Source of the DNA: Kineothrix alysoides
GTDB taxonomy: Bacteria; Bacillota; Clostridia; Lachnospirales; Lachnospiraceae
Reading direction: 5' to 3'
Length of the DNA: 64,000 nt
Assembly: GCF_000732725.1 (NCBI RefSeq)
Contig: NZ_JPNB01000001.1
Location: forward strand, 372,001-436,000
A model generated the notes under the pieces. The model made no database searches and had not been told where the DNA came from. It saw only the letters and a program-made list of their open reading frames with translations. Position 1 is the stretch's first letter. Each line of letters opens with the position of its first letter. The position numbers and the translations under genes were made by a program. Below, in pieces: positions 60,220 through 64,000 of this stretch.

Positions 60220-60248
60220 TTGATTTTATGACGTATAGCATATATAAT
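60220..60248 (+). promoter_or_regulatory. Promoter of the tRNA-Pro gene
   Basis: TTGATT (60220-60225), 17-base spacer, TATAAT (60243-60248), 13 bases before the mature tRNA. Confidence 0.75.
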
Positions 60249-60261
60249 AGTGATTGCGTCT

Positions 60262-60334
60262 CGGGGTGTGGCTCAGGTGGTAGAGCGCTACTTTAGGGAA
60301 GTAGAGGCCGCAAGTTCAAGTCTTGTCACTCCGA
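60262..60334 (+). tRNA. tRNA-Pro(AGG)
   Basis: Full cloverleaf by hand. Acceptor CGGGGTG/CACTCCG with one G-U and discriminator A. D stem GCTC/GAGC. Anticodon stem CTACT/AGTAG with loop TTAGGGA, so anticodon AGG (reads CCU). T stem GCAAG/CTTGT with loop TTCAAGT. CCA is not encoded. The scaffold is the standard bacterial tRNA-Pro; A at position 34 is unusual. Confidence 0.93.
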
Positions 60335-60337
60335 TGC

Positions 60338-60372
60338 AAAAGCCTAGATTTTCTAGGCTTTTATTTTTTTGT
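60338..60372 (+). terminator. Intrinsic terminator of the tRNA gene
   Basis: AAAAGCCTAGA/TCTAGGCTTTT stem then ATTTTTTT. Confidence 0.85.
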
Positions 60373-60395
60373 TTTATATTTTCTATTGTCAGTTC

Positions 60396-60833
60396 TTAAT
60401 TTTCATAGTGTTCGAACCACTTTTCCTTGGTTTCATAAACCGCGTTAGAGGAATACAAGGCCGGAGCAAAAACAGAAAACATCTTTAAATCGATCTGGCC
60501 GATGTTAATCACGTTATGCCACGTTCTGGCAGGGACTATTATGGCGTATCCTTCATATGCCTGTACCTGCATGGTAAGGCATTCTTGACAATTACCCATG
60601 ACGACAAAGGCATTACCCCGTACGATATAAAATATCTTATCTGAGTTTTGATGCATATCTATCCCGATGTCAGAGCCCACAGGTACTGACATAAGTGGTA
60701 TTTGCATATTTTTACTGGTCCACCTGGTAATAAAAAAGAGGTCATTAGCTATCGTATCCCGTCCCAAATCTGTCACATAGGAAGCAGTATCCTGTGTTAA
60801 GCTGCCAGAGTTTTGCCCTGTATAAATATCCAT
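60396..60833 (-). CDS. Cupin-domain protein
   Basis: 145 residues. Double-stranded beta-helix motifs: IGIDMHQNSDKIFYIVRGNAFVVMG (motif 1, here H-x-N-x-D-K) and YAIIVPARTWHNVINIG (motif 2). The metal-site pattern is partly kept (two His, Asp/Glu substitutions), so an enzymatic role is unsure. RBS AAGGAATAATAAC. The only minus-strand gene in this part; it converges on the tRNA terminator. Confidence 0.82.
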   Translation of the reverse strand: MDIYTGQNSGSLTQDTASYVTDLGRDTIANDLFFITRWTSKNMQIPLMSVPVGSDIGIDMHQNSDKIFYIVRGNAFVVMGNCQECLTMQVQAYEGYAIIVPARTWHNVINIGQIDLKMFSVFAPALYSSNAVYETKEKWFEHYEN

Positions 60834-61126
60834 GTTATTATTCCTTGATATTTTCTATAGTATATATTATATGTATTTGCTGTATTTAGTGTTGCTATCT
60901 TTGAAACAGCTTTATTGAAGGGTTCCCGGCTTCAAGGAAGATGATTTAACAACAATTAATTGTATCCCATTGGAGAAATTGCATAAATATTATTGTTGTA
61001 AAAAACTAAAAATTGGCTAAAAAAGTTAACAAAATTGCATTGCATAGTTATTCGAAAAAGTGTATGATAAATAACGGAATAAATTGAATTTCTATTTGAA
61101 GTATTTAGTGGAAGGGAAGGAGAAAT
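60834..61126. other. Intergenic region between divergent cupin and DUF975 genes
   Basis: AT-rich bases. Probably holds promoters for both genes, but no confident -35/-10 pair was fixed. No ORF or repeat was recognised. A GAAGGGAAGGAG RBS lies before the 61127 ATG. Confidence 0.4.
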
Positions 61127-61831
61127 ATGTGGTCAAGAAGTGAATTGAAGGGTAGAGCAAAATGGGTTTTAAAACAGTGTTATTGGAAAGCGGTGTTAGT
61201 CAGCCTTATATTGGCAGTAATAACGGGGGAGCTATTCGGTAACTCGGGGAGTAACAGAGAGATAAGCAAGACGATAAATGAAAATGGAGGAATGCCGTAT
61301 TTAGCTTTTATTATTACTACGATTGTGGCAATTCTCATGGTCCTAGTTGTGATTGGAATTGTGATAGATATATTCTTTTTCGGTCCTTTGGAGGTAAATA
61401 TAAGACGATTCTTTATTATTAGCAGGGTGGAACCGGCGGATTTAAATGAACTCGGTTTCAGTTTCAAAAATTCTTATATGAATGTGGTAAAAATACAGTT
61501 TTTGCGGGGATTGTTTAATTTCTTATGGTACCTTCTTTTGATAGTGCCCGGAATTATCAAGTTTTATGAGTATCGTATGATTCCTTATATTTTGGCGGAG
61601 AATCCGGAAATGGACAGCCAAGAAGTATTCAGACTCAGCCGTGATATGATGAACGGCGAGAAATGGAATACTTTTGTGCTGGATTTGTCCTTTATCGGAT
61701 GGAGGATTCTGGGTGCGTTGACCTGCGGCTTACTTCTGGTATTTTACGTATGTCCGTATCAGAACCTGACTAATGTGGAATTATACGACGTGTTAAAGAA
61801 CAAACTTTTCGGTTCTGCAAATGCGGAATAG
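61127..61831 (+). CDS. DUF975-family membrane protein
   Basis: 234 residues, about five membrane segments. Starts MWSRSELKGRAKWVLKQCYWKAV, the typical DUF975 N-terminus (S-R-x-E-L-K-x-x-A-K). Later FLWYLLLIVPGIIKFYEYRMIPYILAENPEM and SRDMMNGEKWNTFVLDLSFIGW match the family. Function unknown. Good RBS (GGAAGGAGAAAT). A tandem array begins right after its stop. Confidence 0.9.
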   Translation: MWSRSELKGRAKWVLKQCYWKAVLVSLILAVITGELFGNSGSNREISKTINENGGMPYLAFIITTIVAILMVLVVIGIVIDIFFFGPLEVNIRRFFIISRVEPADLNELGFSFKNSYMNVVKIQFLRGLFNFLWYLLLIVPGIIKFYEYRMIPYILAENPEMDSQEVFRLSRDMMNGEKWNTFVLDLSFIGWRILGALTCGLLLVFYVCPYQNLTNVELYDVLKNKLFGSANAE

Positions 61832-61833
61832 AA

Positions 61834-61980
61834 GATAGGCCGGATAGGAAATAGGCATGATGGGAGACAGACCGGATAGAAATGCACGTGATGGGAGATA
61901 GACCGAATAAGAAATAGCCGGGATGAGAGATAGACAGAATACAACATAGACAGAATGAGAGATAGGCAGAACATAGATGG
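61834..61980. repeat. Degenerate tandem array, unit about 32 bp
   Basis: About 4.5 purine-rich units, each built on GATAGACCGGATAGAAATAG...GATGGGA. Located immediately after the DUF975 stop codon. Any frame across it is low-complexity without an RBS. Confidence 0.75.
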
Positions 61981-62039
61981 TTTAGGAAGTTACATAAAAT
62001 TAAATGTAGTATATACGTAAGATAAACGGAGGAAGAAAA

Positions 62040-63743
62040 ATGAAGCTCAGAACGCAAATTCTATTGTTGGTCAGCATACCGCTTTTGGCATTAGGAGCGA
62101 TTACCTATGTGATAGGATCTCAGAGGATAACGGCTATAATGACGGATACAATAGAAAAAGGACTCATTTCGACAACAATAGCGGTAAGGGATACCATCAG
62201 CTCAGGAAGGGAAGGAGACTTTCGTCTGGATGAAAATGGGGATATGTGGAAAGGCGACAGCTTGAATATATCCCAGAGCGCAGAAGTCGTGGATGATATC
62301 AAGGAAGAAACAGGAATGGAAGTGACAATTTTCTTCGGAGATACGAGATATATGACCTCTGTGAAGGATGACAAGGGAGAGCGCGCCATAGGAACCAAGG
62401 CATCGGATAAGGTAATTGAGATTGTATTAACGGGTGGAAATGATTATTTTGCCCAGAGGGTGGATGTGGCAGGTGAAGAATTTTTTGCATATTATCTCCC
62501 TATATACAACGGCGATTCCAATACTCCGGTGGGAATGGTGTTCACCGGTATAAGTCAGGAAAAAGCAGAGGCCTCCATCAACAATATCCTCTATAGCTTA
62601 TTGGGCATCATATTGATTTCGGTCGTTCTTTTCGTTGCTGTCGCATGGTTAATTTCCAATGGAATTATAAAAGGTGTGAAGGCCGGAGTCGGAGCCATCG
62701 AAGAGGTTGCAAACGGAAACCTGACCGTGAACATTGACACGAAGGCGATGAAGCGTAAGGACGAGGTGGGAGAAATGCTTACCGCGATAGCGAAGCTGAA
62801 GGAAGAGCTGGTGCGCTTAATCGGACAGATAGCCGATAAAAGCGGGCAGGTACATCGGGAGGCCGAGGTGCTGAGCAAGAAGGCAGAAAGCGCGTCGGAG
62901 ATGATGGCACAGGTGGAGAAGGCTACTTCCGATATCGCGGCTGGCGCCGGTTCTCAAGCGGAGGAGACTCAGGAAGCTACGGAAAACATAGTGTTGATGG
63001 GCAGTATGGTGGAGGAAACGAACAGAGAGGTGGGCAGCCTCGCGGATAATTCCTCTCAGATAAAGGAGTCGGGAGACGCGGCTACGGATACGCTTCAGGA
63101 GCTGAATGACATTAACCATAAGGTTACGGAAGCTATTGGCATTATATATCAGCAGACGAATACGACTAACGAATCTGCAATGAAGATTAAGGAAGCTACC
63201 AGCCTGATTACATCCATTGCGGAAGAGACCAATCTATTATCCTTGAATGCGACGATAGAAGCGGCCAGAGCCGGGGAACAAGGCAGAGGCTTTGCAGTGG
63301 TTGCAGCTCAGATTCAGAAACTCGCCGAGCAGTCTGATGAGTCGGCAAGGCAGATTGAGACTATTATCAGCGATTTGATTCACGATTCTCAGGAAGCCGT
63401 GACGACGATGAATGAGATTAAGGAAATCATGAAGGAACAGAATATAAAGGTAACCCGCACAGATGATAACTTCGACGAAGTAAAGGCGGGTATTAGCCAA
63501 TCAATGCTTAGCATCAAAGCAATTGCCGACCAGACGAAGAAACTGGATGAAGCGAGAGTAAAGGTGATCGACGGCGTGCAGAACCTGACTGCCATAGCGC
63601 AGGAAAATGCAGCATCTACGGAGGAAACCTCCGCTTCTGTTATGGAGGTGGGCTCAATCGTGGAGAACATCGCTGCCAGCGCAGGCGGGCTGGAAAAGAT
63701 TGCGGATGAATTGAAGGAAAGCATTGGGACATTTAGGTTGTAA
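62040..63743 (+). CDS. Methyl-accepting chemotaxis protein
   Basis: 567 residues. TM1 about 7-25; extracytoplasmic single-cache-like sensor about 26-185; TM2 about 187-208; HAMP ([23 protein letters not shown]) about 212-262; then the cytoplasmic signalling coiled coil with hairpin tip [28 protein letters not shown]. Transmits ligand binding to CheA/CheW. No C-terminal methyltransferase-tether pentapeptide is seen. RBS GGAGGAAGAAAA. Monocistronic. Confidence 0.95.
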   Translation: MKLRTQILLLVSIPLLALGAITYVIGSQRITAIMTDTIEKGLISTTIAVRDTISSGREGDFRLDENGDMWKGDSLNISQSAEVVDDIKEETGMEVTIFFGDTRYMTSVKDDKGERAIGTKASDKVIEIVLTGGNDYFAQRVDVAGEEFFAYYLPIYNGDSNTPVGMVFTGISQEKAEASINNILYSLLGIILISVVLFVAVAWLISNGIIKGVKAGVGAIEEVANGNLTVNIDTKAMKRKDEVGEMLTAIAKLKEELVRLIGQIADKSGQVHREAEVLSKKAESASEMMAQVEKATSDIAAGAGSQAEETQEATENIVLMGSMVEETNREVGSLADNSSQIKESGDAATDTLQELNDINHKVTEAIGIIYQQTNTTNESAMKIKEATSLITSIAEETNLLSLNATIEAARAGEQGRGFAVVAAQIQKLAEQSDESARQIETIISDLIHDSQEAVTTMNEIKEIMKEQNIKVTRTDDNFDEVKAGISQSMLSIKAIADQTKKLDEARVKVIDGVQNLTAIAQENAASTEETSASVMEVGSIVENIAASAGGLEKIADELKESIGTFRL

Positions 63744-63794
63744 GAGAAATTAAGTAACAACTCGGACGTGATTAACGGACCGTGTGGTATATGC

Positions 63795-63839
63795 AGACAC
63801 TCATTTTAGGGAAGGGAACCTGAAATGGGTGTTTTGTAT
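63795..63839 (+). terminator. Putative terminator after the MCP gene
   Basis: ACACTCATTTTAGG pairs with CCTGAAATGGGTGT, followed by TTTG. Imperfect stem with a short T-run. Confidence 0.6.
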
Positions 63840-63856
63840 GTGTGGGATATGTATTT

Positions 63857-64000
63857 GTGTATATGGGAATTTGTGTATATGGGAATTGGTGTATATGGGA
63901 ATTGGTGTATATGGGAATTTGTGTATATGAGAATTTGTGTATATGAGAATTTGTGCATGCAGGAATTTGTATATATGGGAATTTGTATATATGGGAATTG
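63857..64000. repeat. 16-bp tandem array running off the window end
   Basis: Exactly nine head-to-tail 16-bp units, consensus GTGTATATGGGAATTT, with last base T or G and GAG/GGG variants; unit 7 is the most diverged (GTGCATGCAGGAATTT). The array reaches base 64000, so its true length is unknown. Confidence 0.92.

Noticed and set aside
63857-64000. CRISPR array
   Set aside because: Units are contiguous 16-mers with no spacers, and no cas genes are present; the same holds for the arrays at 45118, 51753 and 61834.

Overview
The window looks like the chromosome of a Gram-positive, spore-former-related anaerobe of the Clostridia, most probably a Lachnospiraceae member. Evidence: AGGAGG-type ribosome binding sites; many TTG/GTG starts; a threonine T-box; an HrcA/CIRCE operator; an acidic-insert HtpG; DUF1540, DUF975 and SEC-C proteins; and an adjacent pair I recognise as DUF5717/DUF5716, which I know from Lachnospiraceae. 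The genus cannot be fixed from the sequence alone. No phage, plasmid, rRNA or CRISPR is present. Layout: (1) 1-6000 is an AT-rich accessory stretch of monocistronic small genes (AraC/GyrI regulator, MBL hydrolase, CPBP protease, GNAT, VOC, isoprenylcysteine-methyltransferase-like). They are separated by long spacers carrying two dispersed repeat families, one nested in the other. (2) 6000-15600 holds a Ca2+-type P-ATPase behind a hairpin leader, an ABC exporter, a truncated SDR, a beta-CASP nuclease, thyA-folA and ilvE. (3) 16000-25400 holds a PHP-sbcD-sbcC operon with 4-nt overlaps, an FAD-dependent oxidoreductase, a parvulin lipoprotein, and htpG behind a perfect CIRCE. (4) 25500-29200 holds a SpoIID-like/peptidoglycan-binding protein and a minus-strand YtrA-type GntR/ABC operon with a likely auto-operator. 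(5) 29300-36400 is a four-gene operon: a giant DUF5717 protein, an Hsp70-like DUF5716 protein, a TPR protein and a coiled-coil membrane protein. This is the best candidate here for an undescribed system. (6) 36500-39000 is a polar amino-acid ABC importer split by a repeat. (7) 39100-46900 is purine synthesis (purC-purF-purB, a PurF paralogue without the catalytic cysteine, an HD hydrolase, purA). (8) 47000-51800 holds a LysR regulator, a HAD phosphatase, a MITE-like element, a GGDEF/HD-GYP protein and a SEC-C protein. (9) 51900-57100 holds the threonine T-box with thrS, a DUF1540 protein, a secreted protein, and infC-rpmI-rplT with an attenuator and an AUU start. (10) 57400-64000 holds pepD, an AI-2E-family permease, tRNA-Pro(AGG), a cupin, a DUF975 protein and an MCP, ending in a 16-bp tandem repeat. 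Several themes join regions. Nucleotide supply (thyA, folA, purC/F/B/A) is scattered but dense. Expression control by RNA structure recurs (T-box, infC leader, P-ATPase leader). Non-coding repeats accumulate directly behind genes: four separate degenerate tandem arrays, a 149-bp MITE-like element with perfect 8-bp target duplication, and a four-copy hairpin repeat.
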